20,900 nt of DNA from DASVEE01 sp036399695 (GTDB taxonomy: Bacteria; Acidobacteriota; Thermoanaerobaculia; Gp7-AA8), in contig DASWMP010000210.1 in assembly GCA_036399695.1 (NCBI GenBank), forward strand, positions 1 to 20,900, in the 5' to 3' direction. The notes below the pieces were generated by a model that was not told where the DNA came from, did not search any database, and saw only the letters and a program-made list of their open reading frames with translations. How positions within the stretch are numbered: the stretch's first letter is position 1; the number at the start of each line of letters is the position of its first letter. The position numbers and the translations under genes are program-made. Below, piece by piece: positions 7,176-15,101 of the stretch.

Positions 7176-8200
7176 CGCGCGGCCTCGGCCAGGAGCGCGA
7201 GCATCAGCTCACTGCTCCGCTCCCACCGGTAGCGCCTGGCCCGCTCCGGCCCGAGCAGGCGCAGCTCGCGGCGGAGGCTCGCATCGCGGATGACGCGCGT
7301 CAGCGAGGTGCGCAGCCCTTCGAGATCGCCCGGCGCAATGAGCAGCGCCACGTCTTTGCCGAACTCCGGGATCGCACCGGTGCGCGTGGCGATGACGGGG
7401 GCGCCGCAGGCCATGGCCTCGAGCGGCGGGATGCCGAAGCCCTCGTGCCGCGATGGATAGACGAAAGCCATGGCCCCGCGATAGAGGTCACGCAGCCGCT
7501 CGTTGTCGACGAAGCCGGTCAGCTCGACCTCGCCGAGGGCGCGCAGCTCGCGTTCCACGTTGCCCCAGCCGGCGTCGCCGCAGATGACGAGACGGGGACG
7601 CGGCGGCGGGAGCATCGGCCAGACGGTGAGGAGATCGTCGAGCCCCTTGCGCGGCTCGAGCGTCCCGACGAAAAGGACGTAGTCCTGCTCTTCACCGCCG
7701 GGGGAGAAGAAATCGTCGACGCCGTTCGGGACGATCTCCAGCTTCGACGCCGGCATGCCGAAGCCGCGCATGGCCTCTTCGGCGACGGCCCGCGAGACGC
7801 AGGCCACGCGCGTCGCCAGCTCGAGGCTGCGCCCGATGAAGAGGTTGAACGAAAGGATCGTTTTCAGCTTGTGCCGCCCCGGCATGGTGATGGAGGTGAA
7901 GTCGTGCAGCGTCGCCACGGCCGGGATGCGCAGCGCGACAGGCAGCGTGCCGTGCGGCCCCCAGAGGACGTTCGCGTCGATGCGCGGGAGTCGCGTCTGC
8001 TGCCAGATCACGCCGAGCGGAGAGCGATCGACGCGAAACCGGCAGTGCTCGAGATGGCTGGTGTTCTCGATGGCGGCATGGGAGGCGAGGAGCGGCGGCG
8101 GCGAGACGGGCAGGCGCCGCGCAATCTCGGCCGTGTGCACCCCGATCCCCGTGCGATTCCCGACCAGGGGGCGAGCATCGATCACGACGTCGAGTTGCAC
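7172..8200 (-). CDS. Glycosyltransferase, GT4-like
   Basis: Second member of the glycosyltransferase group, 342 residues from a GTG start at 8200. Landmarks: DARPLVGNRTGIGVHT at the N-terminus, LHDFTSI, VPNGVDDFF, VGTLEPRKGLDDLL, and the EX7E donor motif E253/E261 in HEGFGIPPLEAMACG. The open frame continues upstream to 8344, but those 48 codons come from the hairpin-repeat region and do not resemble the family, so I start at 8200, where homology to DARPL begins; no strong ribosome binding site is visible. Likely same pathway as its neighbours (surface polysaccharide assembly). Confidence 0.88.
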   Translation of the reverse strand: MQLDVVIDARPLVGNRTGIGVHTAEIARRLPVSPPPLLASHAAIENTSHLEHCRFRVDRSPLGVIWQQTRLPRIDANVLWGPHGTLPVALRIPAVATLHDFTSITMPGRHKLKTILSFNLFIGRSLELATRVACVSRAVAEEAMRGFGMPASKLEIVPNGVDDFFSPGGEEQDYVLFVGTLEPRKGLDDLLTVWPMLPPPRPRLVICGDAGWGNVERELRALGEVELTGFVDNERLRDLYRGAMAFVYPSRHEGFGIPPLEAMACGAPVIATRTGAIPEFGKDVALLIAPGDLEGLRTSLTRVIRDASLRRELRLLGPERARRYRWERSSELMLALLAEAAR

Positions 8201-8257
8201 GGGGGAAGAGTAGCAGTGGTTGGTGAGGCGATTGCGGATTTCCGATTTCCGATGTCT

Positions 8258-8475
8258 ACACGCCGGAGGCGTGTCGTAGATTAGCCGGTAGGCAAGCGCC
8301 GCAGGCGCGCCGCCACCGGTTTCGGTTGCAAAAGAAGTTCGCACCCCGGAGGGGTGCCGTTGTGGTGCTGCGGACGCGACCCCTGCCGGGGTCGATAGGC
8401 AATGCGTCTCTCATCCGGGGGCTGCGTGCCTTCGGCACTTACCCCCGGCTAATCTACGGCACGCCTCCGGCGTGC
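8258..8475. repeat. Cluster of six GC-rich hairpins with 30-bp outer inverted repeat
   Basis: This fills the 319-bp gap between two glycosyltransferases. Hairpins of 5-7 bp with mostly 3-4-base loops lie at 8258-8274, 8296-8308, 8341-8357, 8377-8394, 8426-8438 (inside an outer CCGGGGG/CCCCCGG stem, 8415-8448) and 8459-8475. The outer segments 8259-8288 and 8445-8474 are reverse complements over 30 bp with one mismatch, so two copies of one composite element face each other. It resembles REP-type dispersed hairpin elements. I see no gene or promoter in the remaining bases. Confidence 0.85.
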
Positions 8476-8519
8476 ACTCCGACGGTGCTTCTTCGGCTGC
8501 GCGCCACCGCACTCGGAGA

Positions 8520-9731
8520 TTATCCCGCGACGCGGCGCAGCACGGCCAGCGTCTGCTCGGCGGCGACGTCCCAGCGGAACATCGCGGCTCTCGCGCGGCC
8601 GGCTTCCGCCAGGGCGTTGCGCAGCGCTTCGTCCGAGGTGAGGCGGCGGAGGTGCGCTTCGAGCGCGGCCACGTCGCGGGGGGCGAACCAGAGCGTGGCG
8701 TCGCCGCCGATCTCCGGCAGCGATGATGATTTCGCCGCGACCGTCGGTACGCCGTGGCTCATCGCTTCGAGCAGCGGGAAGCCGAACCCCTCGTACAGCG
8801 ACGGAAAGACGAACGCCTCGGCGTGCCGGTAGACCGTCGCCAGTTGCGCGGCGCGCAAGTAGTCGAGATGCACGATGCCCGGCCTCCGCAGGCGCGGGAG
8901 CAGCGACTCCGACTTCCAGCCGACACGGCCCACCACCACCAGCGACCCGTCGTACGCGCCGCTGGCGCGGAGCCGTTCGTAGGCATCGAGCAGCGTGCCG
9001 AGGTCCTTGCGCGGCTCGATCGTGCTGACGAAGAGCAGGTAGCGCGACGGCAGTCCTTCCACCGGCTCCGCGGGCGGAAGCGGATTGAGGCCGGAGTGGA
9101 TGGCCACGACGCGGGTCGGATCGACGGGGTAGAACTCGAGCAGGTCGCGGCGTGTGGACTCGGAGACGCAGACGATGGCGTCGGCCAGGCCGATCTCGCG
9201 GGACATCGTCCGCTCCAGGTTGTCGAGCGTCTCCTTCTGCAGCAGCTCCGGGAAGCGCTTGTACGTCAGGTCGTGCACCGTAATGACGCGGCGGCGGGCC
9301 ACGGCGCCGTGGAGACGCGGCAGAAAATAGTTCGCCCCGAAGAAGACGTCGCAATCGGCCAGCGCGAGCCAGCCGACGTACGCGCCGGCGGTCATGGCGT
9401 GCGCGGCGCGGGAGTAGGGCCGGCCGCGCATGTCGAACGTGCAGAGCGTGGCGTTGGCCGGCAGATCGGCGTGCAGTTTCGGCCCCACGTCGGTCACGCG
9501 GGCGTCGCCGAAGAGATACAGCTCGACCTCTTCGTGCTTCGCCAGCCCGTGTAGAAGATGATAGAGATACCAGCCGACGCCGGTGAGCGGCTCGTAGAAG
9601 GGGCGGATGTCGACCCCGACGCGCAGCTTCCGTTCGCGATGGACGGCCGAGCGCCAGGCGCGCCCGGCACGGTCGGCCAGCGCATGGCGTAGAGTGTGAA
9701 GGATGACCTCGGCAGCAGGCAGGACCGGCAT
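8520..9731 (-). CDS. Glycosyltransferase, GT4-like
   Basis: Third glycosyltransferase, 403 residues. After about 35 residues of charged leader the conserved fold begins with VGVDIRPFYEPLTGVGWY; further landmarks are TVHDLTYKRFP, VSESTRRDLLEFYPVDP, VSTIEPRKDLGTLLDAYE and the EX7E motif E314/E322 in YEGFGFPLLEAMSHG. The open frame extends far upstream, antisense to the divergent gene at 9765, so that extension is rejected; ATG at 9731 is the best start though no clear ribosome binding site is seen. It probably heads the three-gene glycosyltransferase group, with a 33-bp gap to the divergent plus-strand gene. Confidence 0.88.
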   Translation of the reverse strand: MPVLPAAEVILHTLRHALADRAGRAWRSAVHRERKLRVGVDIRPFYEPLTGVGWYLYHLLHGLAKHEEVELYLFGDARVTDVGPKLHADLPANATLCTFDMRGRPYSRAAHAMTAGAYVGWLALADCDVFFGANYFLPRLHGAVARRRVITVHDLTYKRFPELLQKETLDNLERTMSREIGLADAIVCVSESTRRDLLEFYPVDPTRVVAIHSGLNPLPPAEPVEGLPSRYLLFVSTIEPRKDLGTLLDAYERLRASGAYDGSLVVVGRVGWKSESLLPRLRRPGIVHLDYLRAAQLATVYRHAEAFVFPSLYEGFGFPLLEAMSHGVPTVAAKSSSLPEIGGDATLWFAPRDVAALEAHLRRLTSDEALRNALAEAGRARAAMFRWDVAAEQTLAVLRRVAG

Positions 9732-9764
9732 CGGCGCGGATAGTAGCAGGCGCCCTATGCACGC

Positions 9765-10997
9765 ATGAAAACGTTCATCATTATTCTTGTCGTCATCCTC
9801 GTGGTGATCGGCGGGACCGCCATCTATCTCATCGCCACGACGCCGGAGAGCGGCGCGGGGGTGAAGCTGCCGCTTTCGGCGGACCAGCGCGAGCTGCTGA
9901 CCCGAGTGCCGGCGAGCGCCGATGCGTTCGCCTTCGTGCCGACCGCGGCGCTGCTGCAGGCAAAGCTGGAAGCGAACCGCGTCACGCGCGATCCGGTGCT
10001 CCAGTGGGCCGCGGATCAGCCGCTCCCGTCGCCCTGGCTCCTCGGCGGCGCGGACATCGTCGCCTGGAAGAGCCGCAAGCGGACGAGCTACGGCATCCGG
10101 ATGGATCCGTTCCGCGCCTTCCTCGTCCGCCTCTGGCTGATGCTGGCGGGGGACGTCCAGGCGCGCTGGGATGGGAAGGTGTTCCTCATCAACGCCCCCT
10201 CCGGCGCCACGCCGGAACCGAGGATCAGCGAATCGGAGCTCACCGCTCTTTTGATGTTGGGGGAGGGGCTGCCGTCCGGCGACCTCCTGGTCGTGCAGCG
10301 CGAAGGAGGCCGCGGCGTCTTCCCTCCGCTGCCGCGTCCGACCATCAGCAGCGTCACGGTGACGCCGGACCGGATCGACATCACCTCCCGCGCCCGCACC
10401 GACGAGGCAGCCGCGTCGGCGCCGATCACGGCCAGGTTCGCCGCCGGGGCCATGATCTCCGTGACGTTCGGCCGTCCGCCGCGCGCCGTCGAAGACCTGA
10501 ACCGTCTCTTCGGAGCGAAAGTGTCGACGATCGTCGGCGAAGGGGGGGCGATCGCCCTCTACGGCATCGACACCGGTACCCTCCTGCCGCGGCCGAAAGG
10601 TTTGATGATCGTGCCGGCCACGGATGCCCGCCGCGCCGAGATGGAGGGGGTCCGCCAACTGGCGGAGCTGGTCGGCGAGACCCGCGACACCGGCAACGAG
10701 CTGCTCGTCTCCTTCGACCGGCAGAGCATGGGACTATATATAAAGGATACGTTCGAGCCGGCGCCCTGGCCGGCCAGCCAGTGGGCGGTCCGTCTCGACC
10801 CCCAGCCGCTCATCCCCGTCCTCGAGCGGCTCGGCGACAACACCGGCCTCCGCATCGCCGCCCCCCGCCTGCACCGGGCGGCGCGGGATCTGCGCAAATG
10901 GATCCGCTATTTGTCGGAAGCCGAGGAGATCGTGGCCGCCGATTCGGTGAGTGGGGGAGTCGAGGAGATGAAGGTGCGGGTGGTGGCGAAGCGGTAA
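9765..10997 (+). CDS. Membrane-anchored protein of unknown function
   Basis: A 410-residue protein with one strongly hydrophobic N-terminal segment (residues 4-24, Ile/Val/Leu-rich) that acts as an uncleaved anchor or signal; the rest should be periplasmic. No Cys, no enzyme motif, and no named family recognised. The body alternates beta and helix and is rich in Pro/Arg, with phrases like RVPASADAFAFVP and PASQWAVRLDPQPLIPVLERLG, in the manner of large periplasmic DUF3352-like proteins; that resemblance is weak. Divergently oriented from the glycosyltransferases with 33 bp between starts, so the two promoters must overlap. Confidence 0.75.
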   Translation: MKTFIIILVVILVVIGGTAIYLIATTPESGAGVKLPLSADQRELLTRVPASADAFAFVPTAALLQAKLEANRVTRDPVLQWAADQPLPSPWLLGGADIVAWKSRKRTSYGIRMDPFRAFLVRLWLMLAGDVQARWDGKVFLINAPSGATPEPRISESELTALLMLGEGLPSGDLLVVQREGGRGVFPPLPRPTISSVTVTPDRIDITSRARTDEAAASAPITARFAAGAMISVTFGRPPRAVEDLNRLFGAKVSTIVGEGGAIALYGIDTGTLLPRPKGLMIVPATDARRAEMEGVRQLAELVGETRDTGNELLVSFDRQSMGLYIKDTFEPAPWPASQWAVRLDPQPLIPVLERLGDNTGLRIAAPRLHRAARDLRKWIRYLSEAEEIVAADSVSGGVEEMKVRVVAKR

Positions 10998-11326
10998 GGG
11001 TGGGGCGGGGGGGGGGACCGTGAACGGGGGGCCGTGAACGGAGGACCTTGAACGCAGAACGCAGAACGCAGAACGCAGAATGACGAACGACGGCACCGGC
11101 GGCGCCGGGAGCAATGTTGAATGCTGAATGAAGGCGCCCCGCGCCCGTTCCGGCGGCCCCGCCCGTCCCCGCTTCAACATTCCACATTCAACATTCAACA
11201 TTGCCTCTCGTCCCCCTTTCTAAATTCTGCGTTCTGCGTTCTGCGTTCTGCATTCAGGGTTCACGGTTCAGGATTCACGGTTCACGATTCAAGATTCACG
11301 GTTCAGGTCCACGCCCCCCCCTCCCC
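10998..11326. repeat. Giant nested palindrome of heptamer arrays
   Basis: Starting at the base after the stop codon at 10997, four different segments each pair with a reverse-complement partner in nested order: a G-run (10998-11017) with a C-run (11311-11326); GTGAACG-type words (about 11018-11049) with TTCACGG-type words (about 11258-11310); AACGCAG words (11050-11083) with TTCTGCG words (11223-11257); and TGAATG-type words (11111-11134) with TTCAACA words (11173-11203). The right side 11223-11306 is twelve consecutive 7-nt words, all with TTC at the same three positions. The central 36 bp are GC-rich. The rest of the gap to 11402 shows no further feature. Confidence 0.9.
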
Positions 11327-11402
11327 GGAATGCCCTCGCCCCTTCCCGCGGTTAAGTCATGTTCCGGCGCGCCACGCGTGTGCCCGCGACAGCAGCAATC
11401 TC

Positions 11403-11966
11403 ATGAGAGACGACATCATCGACTTCGATTCCATCGACGAGCATGGGCCTCAGTCGTACACCGGCGCGTTCGACTTTACGCCGGACGAGCTCGACCGGCC
11501 GGAGCTGGCTGGATCGGCGGCGGTGCGGATCGAGGTAACGGCGGACAAAGGGGACATGACGGGCGAGTACGTCGCCGAGGGGACGGTTGGATTCACGGCC
11601 GACCTGACCTGTGCGCGCTGCGTCGAGCCTTACCCGTTTGCCAACAATTCGCCCTTTCACGTAAGATTCCGCCCTCGTCCTGAGGCCGTTGTCGAAGGCG
11701 AAGAAATCGAGATCACCGATTCAACGGAGCTCGACGTCGAGTTCTACTCCGATCGAGCAATCCCGTTGCGGGAACTGGCCATCGAACAGATCCAGCTCTC
11801 GATCCCGATGAAGCCGCTGTGTGATGAGAGCTGCCTGGGGCTCTGCCCCAAGTGCGGAGCGAACCGTACCCGCGAGGCCTGTAACTGCGACTCGTCGATC
11901 GTCGACGAACGCTGGGACTCGCTGAAAGGGATTCGCGAAGCGCTGGCGAAGAAGAAAGAAGTGTAG
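11403..11966 (+). CDS. yceD: YceD/DUF177 family protein
   Basis: A 187-residue cytosolic protein of the DUF177 (YceD) family, linked in other bacteria and plants to 23S rRNA accumulation or processing. Features: C70/C73 in CARCVEPY, an acidic middle, and a Cys-rich C-terminal zinc-type motif (C140, C144, C148, C151, C160, C162) in CDESCLGLCPKCG, then WDSLKGI. The ATG at 11403 matches the family start; the upstream open frame is translated repeat. Position directly before rpmF and plsX is the widely conserved order and supports the assignment. No strong ribosome binding site is visible. Confidence 0.92.
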   Translation: MRDDIIDFDSIDEHGPQSYTGAFDFTPDELDRPELAGSAAVRIEVTADKGDMTGEYVAEGTVGFTADLTCARCVEPYPFANNSPFHVRFRPRPEAVVEGEEIEITDSTELDVEFYSDRAIPLRELAIEQIQLSIPMKPLCDESCLGLCPKCGANRTREACNCDSSIVDERWDSLKGIREALAKKKEV

Positions 11967-11971
11967 AAGCA

Positions 11972-12043
11972 GTTTTTGGTTGTTGGTTTTTGGTTGTTGG
12001 TCTCCCCCCAACCGAAAACCAACAACCAATAACCAACAACCGG
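11972..12043. repeat. Inverted heptamer array (TTTTTGG family)
   Basis: Left arm 11972-11999 is four 7-nt words alternating GTTTTTG and GTTGTTG; right arm 12010-12043 is five words of the AACCAAC type. The loop is only 10 bases, rich in C. The array begins five bases after the yceD stop and separates it from rpmF, ending about 10 bases before the rpmF ribosome binding site. Same word family as 2427-2525. Confidence 0.92.
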
Positions 12044-12066
12044 TTCAACAACAAGGGAGCATTACG

Positions 12067-12252
12067 ATGCCGAATCCGAAACGACGCCATTCCAAGGCCC
12101 GCACGCGCACGCGCCGGGCGCACGACTTCCTCAAGCTGAAGTCGCTCTCCACCTGCCCGCAGTGCCATGAGGCGAAGCTGCCTCACCGTGTCTGCCCGAA
12201 GTGCGGTTTCTACAAGGGCCGCGAAGTCATCGCCGTCAAAGACGTCCTGTAG
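12067..12252 (+). CDS. rpmF: 50S ribosomal protein L32
   Basis: A 61-residue ribosomal protein L32 of the large subunit. The basic N-terminus MPNPKRRHSKARTRTRRAH is diagnostic, followed by a four-cysteine zinc ribbon (C30, C33, C43, C46) with the CPQC and CPKCG knuckles, so it is the zinc-containing form. GGGAG precedes the ATG at a normal distance. It is between yceD and plsX, the usual order, and has only 15 bp to plsX. Confidence 0.98.
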   Translation: MPNPKRRHSKARTRTRRAHDFLKLKSLSTCPQCHEAKLPHRVCPKCGFYKGREVIAVKDVL

Positions 12253-12267
12253 CAAACCGGCGTCGCG

Positions 12268-13326
12268 ATGGCCGAGGGTTTGACGCAGACGACTCGCATC
12301 GCGCTGGACGCGATGGGAGGCGATCACGCGCCTGACGAGATCCTTCGCGGAGCGCTGCTGGCCGTCGAGGAGTACCCGGCCGTCGAGATCCTGCTCGTCG
12401 GCATGGAAGAGGTGATCCGCGAGCGTCTCACCGCTCTCGGAACGCCTCGGCCGCCGCGCGTCGAGATCGTCGACGCGCGCGAGGTCGTCACCATGGAGGA
12501 CAACTCGCTCGCGCCCATCCGGCGCAAGCGCAACTCCTCCGTCCGCGTCTGCGCCAACATGGTGCGCGACAAGCGCGCCGACATCATGGTCTCGGCCGGC
12601 CACACCGGCGCGTCCATGACGTCGGCGTACATGGTCATGGGGACGATCGAAGGCGTCAGCCGTCCCGCGCTGACCGCCATGATCCCGAACGTCACCGGCC
12701 GCAACACCATCCTCCTCGACGTCGGCGCCAATCCCGACACCAAGCCCTCCAACCTCCGCGAGTTCGCCGTCATGGGGCACTTCTACGCCCAGATGGTCCT
12801 CGGCATGGAGCATCCGCGCATCGGTCTGCTGTCGATCGGCGAGGAGGAAGGCAAAGGGAACGAGCTGATCAAGGAGACGTTCCGCGTCATGAAGGAGACG
12901 GGGCTCAACTTCATCGGCAACGCCGAAGGGCGCGACGTCTACAACGGCAACGCCGACGTCATCGTCTGCGACGGCTTCACCGGCAACGTGCTGCTGAAGG
13001 CATCGGAATCGCTGGCGGAGATGCTGTTCACCCTCATCCGCAACGAGGTGAAGGGGCCGTTCCGCAAGCTCGGCGCGCTCCTCCTGAAGCCGGCCTTCCG
13101 GGCGCTGAAGAAGCGCACCGACTACTCCGAGTACGGCGGTGCCCCCCTCATCGGCGTCAACGGCGGCTGCATCGTCTGCCACGGCCGCTCGAGCGCGAAA
13201 GCGATCAAGAACGCCATCCGCGTCGCCCACGAGTACAGCGTCAACGGCATCGAGGCGAAGATCCGCACCAAAGTCTCGGACCTGCACAACCGCGAGCACG
13301 ACTCGAACGTGCTGGCCGCGACGTAG
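12268..13326 (+). CDS. plsX: Phosphate acyltransferase PlsX
   Basis: Peripheral membrane enzyme converting acyl-ACP and phosphate to acyl-phosphate, the acyl donor for PlsY in phospholipid synthesis. The 352-residue product opens with the family signature IALDAMGGDHAP (residues 11-22) and contains VSAGHTGA, NVTGRNTILLDVGAN, GLLSIGEEEGKGNEL, NFIGNAEGRD, VCDGFTGNVLLK and the late GGAPLIGVNG motif. Length and motif set are complete. It follows rpmF by 15 bp and is followed by fabD after a short inverted array. Confidence 0.98.
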   Translation: MAEGLTQTTRIALDAMGGDHAPDEILRGALLAVEEYPAVEILLVGMEEVIRERLTALGTPRPPRVEIVDAREVVTMEDNSLAPIRRKRNSSVRVCANMVRDKRADIMVSAGHTGASMTSAYMVMGTIEGVSRPALTAMIPNVTGRNTILLDVGANPDTKPSNLREFAVMGHFYAQMVLGMEHPRIGLLSIGEEEGKGNELIKETFRVMKETGLNFIGNAEGRDVYNGNADVIVCDGFTGNVLLKASESLAEMLFTLIRNEVKGPFRKLGALLLKPAFRALKKRTDYSEYGGAPLIGVNGGCIVCHGRSSAKAIKNAIRVAHEYSVNGIEAKIRTKVSDLHNREHDSNVLAAT

Positions 13327-13331
13327 GCTGG

Positions 13332-13381
13332 TAGCTGTCAGCTCGCAGCGCTGAGAGCTAATAGCTGAGAGCTGACAGCTA
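13332..13381. repeat. Inverted heptamer array (AGCTGTC family)
   Basis: The arms TAGCTGTCAGCTC (13332-13344) and its perfect 13-base reverse complement (13369-13381) enclose further AGCT-containing 7-nt words, giving a 50-bp hairpin. It begins five bases after the plsX stop. TTTTC follows the stem, so it might weakly attenuate transcription between plsX and fabD, but there is no proper U tract. Confidence 0.88.
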
Positions 13382-13403
13382 TTTTCAGTATCATCCGCGC
13401 CGC

Positions 13404-14354
13404 ATGGAACATCACACTGCCTTTGTTTTTCCCGGACAGGGGAGTCAGTTCGCCGGCATGGGGAAGGATCTCGCCGAGGCCTTTCCTGAGGCGCGACGGG
13501 TCTTCGAGGAGATCGACGACGCCCTCGGCTTCTCGATCTCGAAGCTCTGTTTCGAAGGGCCGGAAGAAGAGCTGAAGCTGACGGAGAACACGCAGCCGGC
13601 CATCCTGGCCGTCTCCTCCGCGCTGCATGCGGTGCTCGAGGAGGCCGGCGCCACCCGCCGCGATCTCGTGGCCGGCCATTCGCTCGGCGAGTACAGCGCC
13701 ATCGTCAGCGTCGGCGGGCTCACGCCGCCGGAAGCGGCGAAGATCGTCCGCGCGCGCGGCCGCTTCATGCAGGAGGCCGTGCCGGTCGGCACCGGCGCCA
13801 TGGCCGCACTCATCGGCCCGACGGTCGAAGAAGTGCGCGAGATCTGCGAAGAAGCGTCGCAGGGGGAGATCGTCTCCGTCGCCAACATCAACGCCAAGGG
13901 GCAGACCGTCATCGCCGGCACGAAGTCCGCCGTCGACCGCGCCATCGACATCGCCAAAAAGCGCGGTGTGCGTCTGGCGAAGCTGCTGCCGGTGTCCGCA
14001 CCGTTTCACTGCGAGCTGATGAAACCCGCCGAGGAGAAACTGCGGCCGATTCTGGACGAGGCCAACCTCAAGGATCTCTGGTTCTCGCTGGTGTCGAACG
14101 TCGATGCCTCGCCGATCGGCACCGCCACCGCCGTCCGCAACGCGCTGCTGCGGCAGGTCGCGTCGCCGGTGCGCTGGGTGGAGTCGGTGCAGAAGATGGT
14201 CTCGATGGGCGTGAGACGCTTCGTGGAGATCGGACCGGGCAACGTGCTCACGGGCCTGATCAAGCGCATCGACACCGGGAGCGACGTGGAGCTGATCAAC
14301 GTCTCGGATGCTAAGACGCTGGAAGCGTTCGTGGCCCGCGGCAACGCGCAATAG
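13404..14354 (+). CDS. fabD: Malonyl-CoA:ACP transacylase
   Basis: A 316-residue enzyme that moves malonyl from CoA to acyl carrier protein, supplying the elongation unit of type II fatty acid synthesis. The N-terminal FVFPGQGSQFAGMG is diagnostic. The catalytic serine is S93 in GHSLGEYSA, the carboxylate-binding arginine R118 in RGRF, the catalytic histidine H201 in SAPFHCELM, and GPGNVLTG lies near the C-terminus. All catalytic residues are present. No clear ribosome binding site precedes the ATG at 13404. Part of the yceD-rpmF-plsX-fabD-fabG group; fabH and acpP, often found here, are absent from this window. Confidence 0.98.
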   Translation: MEHHTAFVFPGQGSQFAGMGKDLAEAFPEARRVFEEIDDALGFSISKLCFEGPEEELKLTENTQPAILAVSSALHAVLEEAGATRRDLVAGHSLGEYSAIVSVGGLTPPEAAKIVRARGRFMQEAVPVGTGAMAALIGPTVEEVREICEEASQGEIVSVANINAKGQTVIAGTKSAVDRAIDIAKKRGVRLAKLLPVSAPFHCELMKPAEEKLRPILDEANLKDLWFSLVSNVDASPIGTATAVRNALLRQVASPVRWVESVQKMVSMGVRRFVEIGPGNVLTGLIKRIDTGSDVELINVSDAKTLEAFVARGNAQ

Positions 14355-14404
14355 GACCTATGGGACAGATCGGACCGATGGGTCCTCATTGGTCCCATCG
14401 TTCC
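14354..14404. repeat. Inverted nonamer array (GGACCTATG family)
   Basis: Left part (14354-14380) is three 9-nt words beginning GGAC (e.g. GGACCTATG); right part (14387-14404) is CATTGGTCC and CATCGTTCC, giving a CGATGGG/CCCATCG stem (14376-14382 with 14394-14400). The first word shares its first base with the fabD stop codon. The same 9-nt family lies inside the coding region at 17865-17956. Confidence 0.8.
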
Positions 14405-14450
14405 CTGTTACAACCGCCAACGGACCGGCGGGCGCCACCGTACTTTAGGC

Positions 14451-15083
14451 ATGCTGAAACGCACGCTCGTTGCTCTCGCCACCCTGCTCGTAGCCTCCAC
14501 GGCTTTCGCGGGCAAGTACCCCCGCTTCATCAACGAAGTCATCAGGGTGGAGGTCGGCCAGACCGTCGAGGCGGAGTTGTTCGCCAGTCACAGTGGGTTC
14601 TCGAATTACCCGACGGAGTTCTCCTGGGTCTTCAGCAGCAGCGATCGTCAGGTGGCGAACGTGGATGGGCGGCTGGCGTCGCCGTCGAGTCGCGGTACGG
14701 TGAAAGTGACGGGGCTGGCGCCGGGGCAGTCGTACGTCATCACCAGCTCGTATCCCAGTTCGAGGCTCGCGCGCATCGTCGTCAGTTGCGGCGACGAGAA
14801 GCCCGTCGTCGCGGCGACACCGGAGGTGACGGTGCGCGTCAACGAGGAAGCGGAGCTGACGACGGCGTTCGCCGATCTCGACCGGACGATGTTCACCTGG
14901 TACCGGGGGCGCCTCGGCGACCGCTCGCAGGTGCTCGACGAGCTCGGGCCGTCGATGCTGTTCGCCGCCGATCGGCCGGGCGATTACTACATCTGGGTCG
15001 CGGCCGAGAGTCCCTGCTCGACGAGCCGGACGGAGTTTCACATCGAGGTCATCCAGCCGAGGAGACGCGGGGCGGGGCGATAG
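14451..15083 (+). CDS. Secreted protein with Ig-like (BIG2-type) beta domains
   Basis: A 210-residue exported protein: Sec signal peptide at residues 1-20 (ending AFA-GKYP), then a bacterial Ig-like type 2 segment with SWVFSSSDRQVANVDG and GTVKVTGLAPGQSY (about 55-105), then a second beta-rich segment with VTVRVNEEAELTTAF and YYIWVAAESPC. There is one Cys in each half, which could form a disulphide. The tail is Arg-rich. No enzymatic motif. It sits between fabD and fabG with only 18 bp to fabG, which is unusual because no link between such a protein and fatty acid synthesis is known; it may simply share the transcript. Confidence 0.75.
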   Translation: MLKRTLVALATLLVASTAFAGKYPRFINEVIRVEVGQTVEAELFASHSGFSNYPTEFSWVFSSSDRQVANVDGRLASPSSRGTVKVTGLAPGQSYVITSSYPSSRLARIVVSCGDEKPVVAATPEVTVRVNEEAELTTAFADLDRTMFTWYRGRLGDRSQVLDELGPSMLFAADRPGDYYIWVAAESPCSTSRTEFHIEVIQPRRRGAGR

Positions 15084-15101
15084 GGATAGAATCCCGGCCC
15101 C

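Noticed and set aside
8520..10658. A 712-codon open frame on the minus strand spanning the third glycosyltransferase and beyond
   Set aside because: Everything upstream of 9731 is antisense to the well-supported plus-strand gene at 9765-10997 and shows no family resemblance; only the C-terminal 403 residues are a real gene.
11121..11402. N-terminal extension of yceD
   Set aside because: The extra 94 codons are translated heptamer array; the family start matches ATG at 11403.
11972..12043. Telomere-like repeat or chromosome end
   Set aside because: The TTTTTGG/TTGTTGG words recall heptameric telomere repeats, but the array is internal, inverted and placed between yceD and rpmF in a conserved operon.
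13332..13386. Intrinsic terminator after plsX
   Set aside because: The stem is good, but only TTTTC follows and the genes on both sides belong to one conserved cluster; treated as an array rather than a terminator.
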